19,108 bases of DNA, from the NCBI GenBank assembly GCA_046582475.1, contig JAYGEH010000102.1, forward strand, positions 1-19,108, given 5' to 3'. How positions within the stretch are numbered: the stretch's first letter is position 1; the number at the start of each line of letters is the position of its first letter. Positions 7,640 through 14,520 of the stretch are shown in pieces. A model generated the notes under the pieces. It made no database searches, was not told the DNA's origin, and saw only the letters and a program-made list of their open reading frames with translations. The translations under genes and the position numbers were made by a program. This DNA comes from GCA-2687515 sp046582475. GTDB taxonomy: Bacteria; Pseudomonadota; Alphaproteobacteria; Rhodospirillales; UBA2165.

Positions 7640-7910
7640 CTAGAGCGGTTCCGGACAGATATGAATCAATTTGATGGGAACAAATCGGTTTTCCGGGTAG
7701 GCGCGGTGCGTAGCGCGATGCGGATCCATCGGGCAAGCGCCGCAACGCCGCCTTAGGAGCCGATTTGACCCACCAGAGGCCGGGTGCTTTTGACCCGTGG
7801 ACGTCGTCGCACGCCTTTGCCGATGCAATGCATCGACATGCGGTGCGCTCCTCGCCACGGGGCAAAATCATCCCGGTCAAATGGTTCATATCTTTCCGGA
7901 ACCGCTCTAG
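7640..7910. mobile_element. MITE-like structured repeat with ~35-bp terminal inverted repeats
   Basis: The left end 7640–7674 starts CTAGAGCGGTTCCGGA and the right end 7877–7910 is its reverse complement with two substitutions and one 1-nt indel. Both ends finish in CTAG, which suits insertion at TA as for IS630-type transposons (inference). Inside are two further self-complementary arms. Arm A pairs CAAATCGG 7681–7688 with CCGATTTG 7760–7767. Arm B pairs 7788–7800 with 7855–7867 (12 of 13 positions), with inner stems CGCAC/GTGCG (7808–7812/7843–7847) and CGATGC-AAT-GCATCG (7821–7835). The whole would fold as a closed stem with two side arms. No coding capacity is convincing. It begins 10 nt after the stop of the large AMIN/TPR gene and may also end its transcript. 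Confidence 0.7.
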
Positions 7911-8038
7911 CCGCCGCATTGGCGGACGGGCGATAAGCGCGGCCGCCAGCGGCTGCCGAATTTGCTTGCTTTAAATTGCCAGCAGATTAAAACGCCGTCT
8001 CCCGGAAATGGCTGGAAATTGGGGAAACGGGGGTGGCG
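7911..8038 (+). promoter_or_regulatory. Leader region of the speD–speE operon
   Basis: This 128-nt stretch lies between the MITE-like element and speD. It starts with a small hairpin CCGCC-GCATT-GGCGG (7911–7925), and ends with purine-rich sequence (GGGGAAACGGGGG) serving as ribosome site. A less GC-rich patch at about 7961–7991 (TTGCTT...TTAAAT...GATTAAAA) could hold a promoter, but I cannot align a good -35/-10 pair. I see no recognisable SAM riboswitch. A promoter is inferred because the upstream gene ends 400 nt before. Confidence 0.3.
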
Positions 8039-8458
8039 ATGAAATCAAATATCAGCGAATATCAGCGCCCGGAACCGGCGCCGGTTAATGATTATTTCGT
8101 GCGCCGGGACGGCCTGGAATTTGCCGGCACCCATTTGCTGATCGATTTGTGGGGCGCCGGCAATCTGACCGACAAAATTGCCATCGAGGCAGCGTTGAGA
8201 GAAGCCGCCGAAACCGCCGGAGCCACGGTTCTGGCGGCGCATTTGCAGCGCTTTGCCGAAAACGGCGGTATATCCGGCGTATTGGTTCTCGCCGAATCCC
8301 ATATGGGCATCCATACCTGGCCAGAGCGGGGGTTTGCCGCCATCGATATCTTCATGTGCGGCGGGTGCGATCCCTATTCCGCGGTTCCGGTCCTGGAACG
8401 CGCCTTCAGACCTGAGGCGATGCATGTGAACGAGCAACGAAGAGGCCTCGTCCCTTGA
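8039..8458 (+). CDS. speD: S-adenosylmethionine decarboxylase proenzyme, prokaryotic class
   Basis: This enzyme decarboxylates S-adenosylmethionine to give the aminopropyl donor for spermidine. It is made as a proenzyme that cleaves itself before a serine, turning it into the pyruvoyl group. The cleavage motif is clear: VLAESHMGIHTWPE, with the serine at residue 87 counting from the ATG, H92 and C107 (FMCGGCDP). Their spacing equals that of S63, H68 and C83 of the Thermotoga enzyme. The length of about 139 residues is slightly above the short bacterial class because of an N-terminal extension of about 25 residues. ATG 8039 and GTG 8033 are both possible starts; the purine-rich stretch upstream suits either. 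Its stop overlaps the speE start. The short class is also named speH in some genomes. Confidence 0.95.
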   Translation: MKSNISEYQRPEPAPVNDYFVRRDGLEFAGTHLLIDLWGAGNLTDKIAIEAALREAAETAGATVLAAHLQRFAENGGISGVLVLAESHMGIHTWPERGFAAIDIFMCGGCDPYSAVPVLERAFRPEAMHVNEQRRGLVP

Positions 8459-9315
8459 CCTGGTTCGATGAGGTCCTCTATTCCGAATGGGACCACCGGG
8501 GGTACATGCAGAGATTTCAAATCTCGCGAATTCTGCACCAAACCGATAGCAGCCGGCAAAATCTGATCGTATTTGAGACGCCCATGTTCGGGCGCGTGCT
8601 CGCCATCGACGGCATCATTCAGACTACCGAGCAAGATGAATTCATCTACCACGAAATGCTTACCCATGTTCCGCTGTTTGCCCATGGCAACCCGCGCCGG
8701 GTCTTGATCATCGGCGGCGGCGACGGCGGCGCGCTGCGCGAAGTTCTTCGTCACCGGACCGTCGGATTAGCGCGCCTGGTGGAAATCGACCAAGGCGTCA
8801 TCGACATATCGCGGCAATTTCTGCCAAGCCTCAGCCAGGGCGCGTTCGACGAACCAAGGGCCGATCTGGTGATCGCCGACGGCCGCGACTATGTCAAAGG
8901 CTGCGATGAGAATTTTGATGTCATCCTGATCGATTCCACCGATCCCGTCGGTCCCGGCGAAGTCCTGTTCACCGAAGACTTCTATCAAGATTGCCGCGGG
9001 ATTCTGGCCGATGGCGGCGTCCTCGTCGCCCAGTGCGGTGTTCCGTTTTCACAACCCGGTGAGCTGGTGAGCAGCCAGCAACGGCTACGCGGGCCGTTCG
9101 CCGATGTCGCCGCTTATCTGGCCGCCATTCCCTCCTATGTGGGCGGCGCCATGGCCTTCGCCTGGGCTTCGGACGGTCCGGCGCCAAGATTGGTGGATGC
9201 GGACGTGCTCGGACGCCGCTTCGAGGATGCGGCCATAGAGACCCGGTATTATTCGCCAATGGTGCACCAGGCGGCGTTCGCCCTGCCGCCCTATATTCAG
9301 GCCTTGATGGCCTGA
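8455..9315 (+). CDS. speE: Spermidine synthase (polyamine aminopropyltransferase)
   Basis: The enzyme transfers the aminopropyl group of decarboxylated S-adenosylmethionine to putrescine, giving spermidine and methylthioadenosine, in the cytosol. The 286 residues match the E. coli length (288). Visible motifs are the N-terminal beta domain with MFGRVLAIDGIIQTTEQDEFIYHEML, the nucleotide-binding VLIIGGGDGGALREVLRH (GGGDGG 87–92), VEID (109–112), ADGRDY (141–146), and the catalytic LIDSTDPVGP with D160. TTG at 8455 overlaps the speD stop as TTGA and has AGAGG about 9 nt upstream, so the two enzymes are translationally coupled. Homospermidine or thermospermine specificity cannot be excluded from sequence alone. 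It converges on fliP with 15 nt between the stops. Confidence 0.95.
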   Translation: MTWFDEVLYSEWDHRGYMQRFQISRILHQTDSSRQNLIVFETPMFGRVLAIDGIIQTTEQDEFIYHEMLTHVPLFAHGNPRRVLIIGGGDGGALREVLRHRTVGLARLVEIDQGVIDISRQFLPSLSQGAFDEPRADLVIADGRDYVKGCDENFDVILIDSTDPVGPGEVLFTEDFYQDCRGILADGGVLVAQCGVPFSQPGELVSSQQRLRGPFADVAAYLAAIPSYVGGAMAFAWASDGPAPRLVDADVLGRRFEDAAIETRYYSPMVHQAAFALPPYIQALMA

Positions 9316-9330
9316 TCGGTCAGGGAACGG

Positions 9331-10104
9331 CTATGGACCGGGGGGAATGCCGGTATCGAAACTTTGCACCAGGCTGCCGACGATTAGGAACCAGCCATCG
9401 ACCAGCACGAAAAATATCACCTTGAACGGCAGCGCAATGATGATCGGCGGCAGCATCATCATGCCCATCGACATCAACACCGATGCGACCACCATGTCGA
9501 TCACCAGGAACGGGATAAAAACCAGGAAGCCGATCTCGAATGCGCGGCGAAGCTCAGAGACCATGAATGCCGGGATCAAGGCCCGCAGCGGCACGTCCGC
9601 CGGTGAAGCCACCGGCGGCAATTTGGCGGCGTCCATGAACAGCTTGAGGTCCGATTCGCGCACTTGCCTGAGCATAAAATCCTGGATCGGTCTGGCGCTC
9701 TTCTCGAACGCCTCTTTTTCGTCGATACGGCCTTCGATGAACGGCTGAACGCCCTCATCCCATGATTTTTCCATGGTCGGCATCATGACGAATATGGTCA
9801 TGAACAGCGCCAGGCTGACGATCACCTGATTGGGCGGCGTTTGCTGGGTGCCCATGGCGGTTCGAAGAAACGACAGCACAATGACGATGCGGGTAAAGCT
9901 GGTCACCATGACCAGCACCGAAGGCGCGATGGAAAGCACCGTGAACAACAGGAAAAACTGGACTATGCGGCCGGTCGCCGTCGGTCCGTCGCCAAGATCG
10001 AAGGAAAAGGATTGCGCCGCCGCCGGCGCGGCGAGGCTAAGCGCCAGCCCGAGCGACAAAAGGCCGAAAATAATGCGGGTCGAGTGCAAGCAGAGGGGTT
10101 TCAA
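9331..10104 (-). CDS. fliP: Flagellar type III export gate protein FliP
   Basis: FliP forms, with FliQ and FliR, the membrane channel of the flagellar export gate. The 257-residue protein has a cleavable signal peptide (about 1–30, ending AAPAAAQ), as is typical for FliP, and four membrane helices. Signature segments are SPSVLVMVTSFTR-like (APSVLVMVTSFTRIVIVLSFLR), GTQQTPPNQVIVSLALFMT, a periplasmic loop, and IPAFMVSELRRAFEIGFLVFIPFLVIDMVVASVLMSMGMMMLPP near the C-terminus, which is the strongest family marker. The start overlaps the fliO stop by 4 nt (ATGA). fliQ and fliR do not follow; the gene is the last of its operon and faces speE. Confidence 0.97.
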   Translation of the reverse strand: MKPLCLHSTRIIFGLLSLGLALSLAAPAAAQSFSFDLGDGPTATGRIVQFFLLFTVLSIAPSVLVMVTSFTRIVIVLSFLRTAMGTQQTPPNQVIVSLALFMTIFVMMPTMEKSWDEGVQPFIEGRIDEKEAFEKSARPIQDFMLRQVRESDLKLFMDAAKLPPVASPADVPLRALIPAFMVSELRRAFEIGFLVFIPFLVIDMVVASVLMSMGMMMLPPIIIALPFKVIFFVLVDGWFLIVGSLVQSFDTGIPPGP

Positions 10105-10439
10105 CCGGCCGCCTCCCGGCGCGTGCCGATGGCATGGAGTATGGCCTGCGGCGAAGACGGCGCCTGGCCGGCAATGTCGCCGGTGCCGATAATCTGCTCG
10201 CCCGACTGGCCCAGCAGCAAAAGATGTTCGGTATCATCCACGCGCACGATCACGACCCGCCGCTTGGCGTCCAAAGCCATGGTTTCGACGATCGAAAGAC
10301 GCTTCGAGGTACCCCGTTTCACCGGCCCCCGGTTGCCAAGTCCGAAATGCTTGGCGGCGAGGGTGAGCCCCCAAATCAGCCCGAGCACAAAGATCAGGGC
10401 CATCAGAAATTTCATATAGTCGACACCCGCGAAGTCCAT
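10101..10439 (-). CDS. fliO: Flagellar biosynthesis protein FliO
   Basis: FliO is a small membrane protein that helps FliP assemble into the export gate. It has 112 residues with one membrane helix (about 9–29, YMKFLMALIFVLGLIWGLTLAA) followed by a cytoplasmic domain. That domain has the FliO pattern KRLSIVETMALDAKRRVVIVRVDDTEHLLLLG, in which a basic strand leads to a hydrophobic pair and a closing glycine. The gene sits immediately before fliP and overlaps it by 4 nt, the standard arrangement. It follows the 100-residue unknown gene by 6 nt, so all four genes of the block are probably one transcript. The C-terminus after about residue 85 is variable and rich in small residues. Confidence 0.92.
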   Translation of the reverse strand: MDFAGVDYMKFLMALIFVLGLIWGLTLAAKHFGLGNRGPVKRGTSKRLSIVETMALDAKRRVVIVRVDDTEHLLLLGQSGEQIIGTGDIAGQAPSSPQAILHAIGTRREAAG

Positions 10440-10445
10440 GATTTT

Positions 10446-10748
10446 CTATCCTTCGGAATAGGGGTTGGCGGCCAAGCCCGCGGCGCCGGAGACCGCCCGG
10501 TAATTGGACTGGATTTCCAGAGCCAGGCTATCCAGGTCGGTGATGATGTTTTCCATGACGTCGATGGTTGCCGCGGCCGCGCCGGCCCGGCCGGCATCGG
10601 TATGGTCTGAAACCGTCTTGTGAAGCGCAGCGATTTTGGCTTCGATCAAGCCAAGAGTCACTGGTACGCGGTTTTTAATTGGCGCCCGCGAAGCATCGAT
10701 CAAAGATTGGATGACCGCGGCCTTCTCGATAAGCTCGGCATCATTCAT
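10446..10748 (-). CDS. Small helical protein of unknown function in the fliO–fliP operon
   Basis: I do not recognise this 100-residue protein. It has no signal peptide or membrane helix and is predicted by eye to be mostly helical, with a heptad-like run around residues 30–85 (LGLIEAKIAALHKTVSDH and IDVMENIITDLDSLALEIQ). It starts inside the stop of the FlhB-like gene (ATGA overlap) and ends 6 nt before fliO, so it is translated with export-gate components. That position, plus size and helicity, would suit an export chaperone or a small adaptor similar in style to FlgN or FliT, but no sequence signature supports either name. Confidence 0.75.
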   Translation of the reverse strand: MNDAELIEKAAVIQSLIDASRAPIKNRVPVTLGLIEAKIAALHKTVSDHTDAGRAGAAAATIDVMENIITDLDSLALEIQSNYRAVSGAAGLAANPYSEG

Positions 10749-11203
10749 TGGCTCTCTCCTTGTCTCCCGGCCTTGTCGTCTCCTGAGGCGCGCGGGCCGG
10801 CTCCCGGCTCATCATCGGGCGGTAAGATTTCGCCGGCGTTGGCCTTGTAGACATAGCTTAGGATTTCCGCGACGGTGGCGAAGGCTTCGATCGGGATTTC
10901 GCATTCCACTTCGATCGCCGACAACACTTCGATCAGATCCGCGTCCTCGCGCACCTTGATGTCGTTGGCCCAGGCGATCTGCAGAATTTGCTCGGCCACG
11001 CTGCCCCTGCCGCTGGCGACAACGCGCGGCAGATTGCCGGCAAGGCTGGCGTCTTTGATGGCGACAGCCTTAGCCGCGCTCCTATCCATGCTATGGATAT
11101 TATCGCCGAATGGGGTGTCCGAAACCGTGCCGCCGGCAACCAAATCGATGCTACCGCCACGGTCTCGAACCGCTTGATCGGGGTCCGCCACCGCACTCAC
11201 CAC
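10745..11203 (-). CDS. Stand-alone FlhB C-terminal-domain-like protein (EscU/YscU/HrcU switch family)
   Basis: FlhB is the export switch that changes substrate from rod/hook to filament; its C-terminal cytosolic domain is cut at NPTH. Here only a domain like that second half is present, at about residues 43–122: AVAIKDASLAGNLPRVVASG, then AEQILQIAWANDIKVRED and IPIEAFATVAEILSYVYKAN, which follow the FlhB_C pattern. There is no membrane part, and the NPTH motif is absent. An acidic, disordered tail follows. Such lone homologues (FhlB, B. subtilis YlqH) are known but their role is unclear. The start is GTG at 11203, followed by a second GTG at 11200 and a GTG codon at residue 5; no ribosome site is clear for any of them. 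A CtrA-like box lies just upstream. It is the first gene of the block. Confidence 0.82.
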   Translation of the reverse strand: MVSAVADPDQAVRDRGGSIDLVAGGTVSDTPFGDNIHSMDRSAAKAVAIKDASLAGNLPRVVASGRGSVAEQILQIAWANDIKVREDADLIEVLSAIEVECEIPIEAFATVAEILSYVYKANAGEILPPDDEPGAGPRASGDDKAGRQGESQ

Positions 11204-11242
11204 AATAGTTTTATTGTTACCCAGGAGTGTGCGTTAACAGGT

Positions 11243-11258
11243 TTAAGAACCGGTTAAC
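11243..11258. promoter_or_regulatory. CtrA-like box upstream of the flhB-like–fliO–fliP operon
   Basis: The sequence TTAA-GAACCGG-TTAAC matches the known full CtrA consensus TTAA-N7-TTAAC exactly. Its distal half lies inside the perfect 14-bp palindrome ACCGGTTAACCGGT (11249–11262), and another GTTAAC half-site is at 11233–11238. The box ends 40 nt upstream of the GTG start of the first gene, a sensible distance for promoter control. CtrA controls flagellar genes in many alphaproteobacteria. That it does so here is an inference. Confidence 0.55.
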
Positions 11259-11301
11259 CGGTCCGGTATTGCCGGCGTCGGTTTTACTTTCTCCGAAACC
11301 C

Positions 11302-12159
11302 CTAGTGGCCGGTGCGCGATTTGATATCGGCCTCGCTGACGTCGCCCATATAGACATACCCGGTTGCTTCCACGTTGCCGGCGTCGATATAGATGCCGAC
11401 AACTTCCAGCGCATCGCTTGCACTCAGATTGTAAAGCCAGTGTTCGGTGCCTTTCGGGATGTAGTGAAAGTGACCGCCCCGAACTTCGGCGCGGTCGGCG
11501 CCGGCACCGGCCAGGCCGTGGCCGGAGATGACGTAATAGATCTCGTCACAATTTTCGTGCCGGTGTTTTTTGTGCACCGCGCCGGGCAGAAAGCGCGCCC
11601 GGAACAGGGTCGATGAATAGCCATTATGGCTGCCGATGGGCATGCGGAAATCGCTGATCAGCCAGCCATCGCCCGCCGCCATGTGGGCCGGGTCAACGTC
11701 GTCCAGATGCACCAATAAGCCGTTGTTCAATGGGCCTCGCGGCGAATCCAGGTCGGCATCGGTCACGTCGCCTCTGAATTCGTAGCCAGTGGCGTCCACA
11801 TCGGCGGCCCCCAAATAAAATCCGACCACCAGACATTCCTCTTCCTCGGAATTGTTGAAGAAGAAATGCTCGCACCCCTTGGGCGCTACGCGGCAATGGC
11901 CGGGCCTGACATCCGCGGTATCGCCATCGATACCGGTTACGCCGCGCCCCTTAAGATAAATCGTAACTTCGTCGCAATTGTTATGGACGTGTCGAGCGTG
12001 TTTCGATCCGGGCCGGAATATGGAATGGAAGGCCGCCGTTCCCGAGCCGTCGGCGCCGCTGATGGGTACCCGGAATTCGGAAATGGCCCAGCCATCCGCC
12101 GCCGCCTGCGCGCGAGGCTTGATATCGTCGATATGGATCAGCGGGTATTGCAGCGTCAT
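11302..12159 (-). CDS. Double cupin-domain protein
   Basis: A 285-residue cytosolic protein built of two similar cupin halves, about 1–142 and 143–285. Each has a metal-site motif, H-x-H-(N/E)-N-C-D-E: H57, H59 and E64 with H98 (GCEHFFFNN) in the first, H199, H201 and E206 with H240 (GTEHWLYNL) in the second. Each half ends in a matching tail, TGYEFRGDVTDADL at 124 and TGYVYMGDVSEADI at 266, so the gene arose by internal duplication with a spacing of about 142 residues. Both halves look able to bind a metal. Substrate and reaction cannot be told; bicupins include dioxygenases, isomerases and oxalate decarboxylases, and the sequence fits none clearly. It starts 15 nt after the TPR gene stop, so it is probably the last gene of that operon. 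Confidence 0.85.
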   Translation of the reverse strand: MTLQYPLIHIDDIKPRAQAAADGWAISEFRVPISGADGSGTAAFHSIFRPGSKHARHVHNNCDEVTIYLKGRGVTGIDGDTADVRPGHCRVAPKGCEHFFFNNSEEEECLVVGFYLGAADVDATGYEFRGDVTDADLDSPRGPLNNGLLVHLDDVDPAHMAAGDGWLISDFRMPIGSHNGYSSTLFRARFLPGAVHKKHRHENCDEIYYVISGHGLAGAGADRAEVRGGHFHYIPKGTEHWLYNLSASDALEVVGIYIDAGNVEATGYVYMGDVSEADIKSRTGH

Positions 12160-12174
12160 GGACCGGGGGCCCTT

Positions 12175-13176
12175 TTAAGCGCCGGGCTCTGCCGCGGCGG
12201 CGTCCAGCGCGGCCAGGGTCCGGGCACGAATTTCGGCGGCCTTCTCAAGGCTGGCATCGATGGCGATGGCGCGGTCCGCCGCATCCAGGGCTTCTTGCGG
12301 CTGCTCCAATTGCAGCAGCACGTTGGCGAGGGCGGTGTGGGCCAGGGCGTTTTCCGGGGTCTGGCGGACCCCCTCGCGGGCTTCGGTCTCCGCCTCTTTC
12401 ACGCGGTCCGTTTGGATGAGAACCGAAACCAGGTTGACGCGGGCTTCGGCGAATTCGGGATTGATTTCGGTCGCCTGGCGAAAATGGGCGATGGCTTCCT
12501 CAAAGTCGCGCTTGCGCTCATGGGCGACGCCCAGATGAAAGCGCGCCAGGACACTGCGCGGCCCCTCTTTGAGAAGCCGCTCATAGCGGGGGATGGCGGC
12601 ATCGATATCGCCCGATTCGAGGAGCGCGTTGGCCAGATTGATCTGAAAATCCGGATCGCCCGGCTGCAGGTCGAGTGCGCGGCGAAAATTTTCAAGGGCC
12701 CGGTCAAAGGCGCCACGTTTTGCCATGATAACGCCCATATCGCCATAGGCGCGGGCGTTTCGTGAATCGATCCTGATGATCGCTTTAAGATGGTTTTCCG
12801 CTAGAACCGTGTCGCCGCTTTCCGCATAAGCATGGGCCAGGTTGGTGTGCGCCAGCAAATGGTCCGGCTCGGCCTCCAGCGTTTCTTTGAGCAACCCCAA
12901 GCCCTCTTCCAGCCGGCCTACCTGCAACAACGCGGTACCCAGGTTGCAGCGATATTCCTGGTTACCGCCTTCGAGGTCCACCGCCTTGGCCAATAGATCG
13001 ACCGCCAACTCATTATTGCCGCCCTGCATATAGAGGGTGCCAAGCAGATAGTGCGCGGCGGCATTTTCCGGCTCGTTGGTGACCACCACCTTATAGACGT
13101 CGTGGGCCTCCTTCAGGCGCCCGGCGCGATGGTGCTCGTGGCCTTCTTCGAGCGTTGCAGAAGCGCTGTCGTCCAT
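12175..13176 (-). CDS. Tetratricopeptide repeat protein
   Basis: This 333-residue soluble protein is almost entirely TPR. About eight to nine 34-residue repeats run from near residue 5 to 315, with the usual W/L-G-Y-A-F-A-P pattern seen in AHYLLGTLYMQGGNNELAVDLL, AYGDMGVIMAKRGAFDRALENF, ARFHLGVAHERKRDFEEAIAHF and AHTALANVLLQLEQPQEALDAA. No signal peptide, membrane helix or catalytic domain is present. TPR proteins usually serve as protein-binding scaffolds; the partner is unknown. AGGAAAA stands upstream of the ATG. It lies 33 nt after the aldo/keto reductase and 15 nt before the cupin gene, so the three are likely co-transcribed, which does not reveal its role. Confidence 0.88.
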   Translation of the reverse strand: MDDSASATLEEGHEHHRAGRLKEAHDVYKVVVTNEPENAAAHYLLGTLYMQGGNNELAVDLLAKAVDLEGGNQEYRCNLGTALLQVGRLEEGLGLLKETLEAEPDHLLAHTNLAHAYAESGDTVLAENHLKAIIRIDSRNARAYGDMGVIMAKRGAFDRALENFRRALDLQPGDPDFQINLANALLESGDIDAAIPRYERLLKEGPRSVLARFHLGVAHERKRDFEEAIAHFRQATEINPEFAEARVNLVSVLIQTDRVKEAETEAREGVRQTPENALAHTALANVLLQLEQPQEALDAADRAIAIDASLEKAAEIRARTLAALDAAAAEPGA

Positions 13177-13209
13177 GGCCAGTCTTTTCCTGAATGAATC
13201 CCGCGCCGA

Positions 13210-14220
13210 TCAAGCACTGCGCGATTTGCGCCCGCGCACCGCATAGCGGGACCAGGTGAAGCCCGGCGTCGACGCATGGCCCGGCGCCACCAGGGCGTCA
13301 ACGAAGGTTTCGTCTTCTTCTGTGAAACTGTGTTTCAAGGCGCCGAGATAATCTTTCCATTGGGCGAGGGTTCTTGGGCCGGCCACCACGCCGGTAATAA
13401 GCTGGTTGTTCAAGACCCAGCGAATGGCGAAATCGCCGGGCGTCATGCCCCGTTTGGCCACATGCTTTTTAATCTTGTCCACCGCCTGGAAGGTTTCTTT
13501 GCGCATATCGCGGCCCAGGATGCTGGCGTCGCCGCGCCCGGCGCGGCTGTTGGCGGGCGGCTTGCCGGTTTGCGTGTACTTACCCGTTAGTACGCCGCGC
13601 GCCAGGGGCGAGTAGGGGAATACGCCGACACCATAATATTCGCAGGCCGGCAGGAGATCGTTTTCCGGCGCCCGCATGACCAGATTGTAGTGGGGTTGGC
13701 TGATGATCGGGCGCGGCGTTCCCAACTGATCGCAAAGGTGCGCCATTTCACCCACCTGCCAGCCGAGGTGATTGGAGAAGCCCCAGCTATGGGCCTTGCC
13801 GGCGGCGATGATATCGCCAATCGCGGCGATGCTTTCTTCCAGCGGCGTATCCCAATCCACGTGGTGCATGTAGTATATATCCGCATAGTCGGTGCCGAGG
13901 CGCTTGAGGCTGTTGTCGATGGCTTCCATCATCCATTTTCTGGAAAGGCCGCGTTTGCGCTGGGGCGTGCCGTCCTGCTGGCCGACCTTGGTCGCCAATA
14001 CCCAGTCGGCGCGGTCTTTGCGGATCAATTTGCCGGTAATTTTTTCCGATTCGCCATTCACATAGGCATCCGCCGTGTCGATAAAGTTGACGCCCGCATC
14101 CTTGGCCGAATTGATCATTTTACGGGCCACCGCTTCCGAAGTGGTGGCGCCGAAATTCATCGTCCCCAGACACATTTCGGAAACGCGCAGACCACTGTTG
14201 CCGATATAACGGTATTCCAT
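13210..14220 (-). CDS. Aldo/keto reductase
   Basis: An NAD(P)H-dependent oxidoreductase of the AKR superfamily, about 336 residues, as a TIM barrel. The catalytic tetrad is visible: D48 and Y53 (FIDTADAYVNGESE), K78 (VLATKVG) and H119 (YYMHHVD). The N-terminal MEYRYIGNSGLRVSEMCLGTMNFG and the cofactor-binding GVVAGPRT near the C-terminus are typical of the YajO/voltage-gated potassium channel beta-like branch. The frame extends 14 codons further upstream, but ATG at 14220 is chosen because GGAGGA stands 8 nt before it and the family begins there. The physiological substrate cannot be read from sequence. It is the first gene of the probable operon with the TPR and cupin genes; a 12-bp palindrome CCGCCATGGCGG lies at 14275–14286, about 55 nt upstream of its start. 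Confidence 0.93.
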   Translation of the reverse strand: MEYRYIGNSGLRVSEMCLGTMNFGATTSEAVARKMINSAKDAGVNFIDTADAYVNGESEKITGKLIRKDRADWVLATKVGQQDGTPQRKRGLSRKWMMEAIDNSLKRLGTDYADIYYMHHVDWDTPLEESIAAIGDIIAAGKAHSWGFSNHLGWQVGEMAHLCDQLGTPRPIISQPHYNLVMRAPENDLLPACEYYGVGVFPYSPLARGVLTGKYTQTGKPPANSRAGRGDASILGRDMRKETFQAVDKIKKHVAKRGMTPGDFAIRWVLNNQLITGVVAGPRTLAQWKDYLGALKHSFTEEDETFVDALVAPGHASTPGFTWSRYAVRGRKSRSA

Positions 14221-14480
14221 GATGGGGGTCCTCCGGTTGGCGGGATATCGGTTGACTTTCAATCGGTCCTGTATCCGCCATGGCGGGTGTCAGGTCAAGC
14301 GGGCGTCCCGGACACCATATTCGCAAATCCGATATTCATCGGATCCGGGCGCGCGCGCAATAAGACTGCCGGCAATCGAAACATCGGGGTCATGCCTAAA
14401 CAAGATATCCACCAATATTATGCTCTTTAGTTGAATAATTTAATTAATTTCGTGCGACATATTTGGCCAAAACGACCATA

Positions 14481-14520
14481 CCGTTTCATTACTATTCCTA
14501 CCGGTTCATAACGTTTCCTA
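14481..14520 (+). repeat. Imperfect 2 x 20-nt tandem repeat
   Basis: CCGTTTCATTACTATTCCTA is followed directly by CCGGTTCATAACGTTTCCTA, 16 of 20 positions alike. It lies in the intergenic region, next to an AT-rich patch. A 20-nt period is close to two helical turns, as in some tandem operators, but no known binding site matches. Confidence 0.5.

Noticed and set aside
7765..7974. Short frames across the inverted-repeat element (both strands)
   Set aside because: They cross the ends of the MITE-like element and have no transposase motif or ribosome site.
7972..7996. Two TTAA motifs before speD as a possible CtrA box
   Set aside because: They are separated by 12 nt instead of 7 and the second is not followed by C.
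7911..8038. Possible riboswitch before speD
   Set aside because: The only clear helix is a 5-bp hairpin; no SAM-riboswitch core could be recognised.
11866..12765. Open frame of 299 codons on the + strand
   Set aside because: It is antisense to the cupin and TPR genes, both of which have clear family patterns; its protein is Gly/Arg-rich with no recognisable fold.
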